From NCBI GenBank assembly GCA_018383835.1, contig JAHAWR010000083.1, positions 1-6,718 on the forward strand: DNA of 6,718 nt, in the 5' to 3' direction. Source of the DNA: Candidatus Jordarchaeia archaeon. GTDB taxonomy: Archaea > Asgardarchaeota > Jordiarchaeia > Jordiarchaeales > Freyrarchaeaceae. Of this stretch, positions 6,440 through 6,718 are shown piece by piece. Under the pieces are notes generated by a model. That model had not been told where the DNA came from and did no database searches. It saw only the letters and a program-made list of their open reading frames with translations. The first letter of the stretch is position 1, and every line of letters starts with the position of its first letter. The position numbers were made by a program, and so were the translations under genes.

Positions 6440-6653
6440 ATGAATGAAAGACTCTACACACCCAAAAAAGCCAAAAAGCTCCTTGAAGCCACCACATAAA
6501 CAATCCAACAATAAAACAGACAAAAAAGATGTATTAGAACTGGGGGTTGCCGACAAACTGACAACCATTCTCCTTCGCTGGAAAACCCTCGAAATAAAGA
6601 GCCATAAGTATAAAGAGGTTGTTAGCGGTGTCAGAGTGCTCGTATCAAGTTAG
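6440..6653 (+). pseudogene. tnpA: IS607-type serine recombinase TnpA, nonsense mutations and catalytic domain deleted
   Basis: ATG 6440 opens MNERLYTPKKAKKLLEATT, the MerR-like DNA-binding head, and hits TAA at 6497. Reading on in frame gives TIQQ-stop-N, then RCIRTGG, which still match the family pattern TIQRWDxxGKIRCIRTPGG. From about 6586, in another frame, EIKSHKYKEVVSGV leads to the stop at 6651-6653. That is the typical C-terminal tail of IS607 TnpA (SxKYKEVVxxV). The whole catalytic serine-recombinase core, well over 100 codons, is missing, so this is a head-to-tail internal deletion. The two Trp codons of the left copy are both TAA here. The gene is non-functional, but its end still overlaps the tnpB start as in intact elements. 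Confidence 0.75.
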
Positions 6654-6718
6654 ATCCTACAAAGTAAAGCACAACTACGACGTTAAATGGTTCTTAGAGG
6701 CTTACAGGTGGCTATTGC
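6628..6718 (+). CDS. tnpB: TnpB (IS605 OrfB-type RNA-guided nuclease), N-terminal start, partial at window edge
   Basis: GTG 6628 follows GAGG (6615-6618) at nine bases. It opens a frame that stays clear to the window edge: SECSYQVRSYKVKHNY, then DVKWFLEAYRWLL. This matches the usual N-terminus of archaeal TnpB, with its YKxKHNYDV start and a following helix. TnpB proteins of this family are RNA-guided DNA nucleases that use an RNA from the element's right end; nothing of the RuvC or zinc-finger regions is inside the window. The start overlaps the 3' end of the tnpA relic by 26 bases, the arrangement of translationally coupled IS607 genes. Only 30 residues are visible, so whether the gene is intact cannot be judged. 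Confidence 0.65.
   Translation, partial: MSECSYQVRSYKVKHNYDVKWFLEAYRWLL

Larger units (their letters stand above)
6379..6718 (+). mobile_element. IS607-family element, right copy (left end, broken tnpA, start of tnpB)
   Basis: The element starts at GCCGTAGTTAGCAG, the point where it becomes alignable with the inverted left copy at 162. It contains a TATA box, a tnpA head, a tnpA tail and the opening of tnpB, in the standard IS607 order with tnpB overlapping the end of tnpA. It runs out of the window on the right. No target duplication is expected for this family and none is seen. The tnpA damage means it cannot move by its own recombinase. Confidence 0.8.

Noticed and set aside
6444..6653. 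69-aa plus-strand open frame at the right IS end as a real small protein
   Set aside because: Its first half is an out-of-frame reading of the TnpA head; only its last 20 or so residues (EIKSHKYKEVV region) are meaningful, as the TnpA tail.
1..6718. CRISPR array, toxin-antitoxin pair or defence island
   Set aside because: No spaced direct repeats, no small gene pair and no restriction, Cas or abortive-infection motifs were found; the lone TnpB start belongs to the IS607 element.

Overview
The window looks archaeal. Clear TATA-type boxes (TTTAAATA) lie 24 nt before near-leaderless starts. GTG and TTG starts are frequent, and there is a purine-rich Shine-Dalgarno (GGAGG, GGGGGTG) where a leader exists. 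The gene set also fits: an RNase J-type beta-CASP hydrolase, an ADP-forming acyl-CoA synthetase relic, an IS607-type transposon and a radical SAM/SPASM enzyme. A thermophilic or Bathyarchaeia-like Thermoproteota lineage is my guess from protein style; the sequence alone does not settle it.

Layout. Both edges are occupied by copies of the same IS607-family element, in opposite orientations and pointing out of the window. The left copy (1-162, minus strand) and the right copy (6379-6718, plus strand) share a left end, a TATA box and the start of the serine-recombinase gene tnpA. Both tnpA copies are broken. The right copy has lost its catalytic middle but still leads into an open, apparently translationally coupled tnpB start. 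Just inside each element lies a decayed metabolic gene. On the left is an ADP-forming acyl-CoA synthetase in three frames, cut off at the IS edge (163-571). On the right is a nitrilase-superfamily gene without its catalytic residues (5913-6236), followed by a possible tRNA relic (about 6254-6317).

The interior holds four intact-looking genes. A minus-strand pair, probably an operon, encodes a protein with an N-terminal CxxC motif and no recognised function (2083-2895), followed by a SAM-dependent methyltransferase with an N-terminal helical/winged-helix-like domain (947-2059). After a long AT-rich intergenic region with two inverted repeats comes a plus-strand RNase J-like MBL/beta-CASP hydrolase (3457-4776). 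It converges, 11 bp apart, on a minus-strand radical SAM/SPASM protein (4788-5822).

How they work together. The CxxC protein and the methyltransferase are the only pair whose arrangement suggests a joint role. The RNase J-like enzyme is probably housekeeping RNA processing. The SPASM protein probably modifies a peptide or small molecule, but I see no precursor peptide. I do not see a complete new defence or mobile system. The most informative signals are the outward-facing, transition-riddled IS607 pair, the gene graveyard they bound, and the uncharacterised CxxC/methyltransferase operon.
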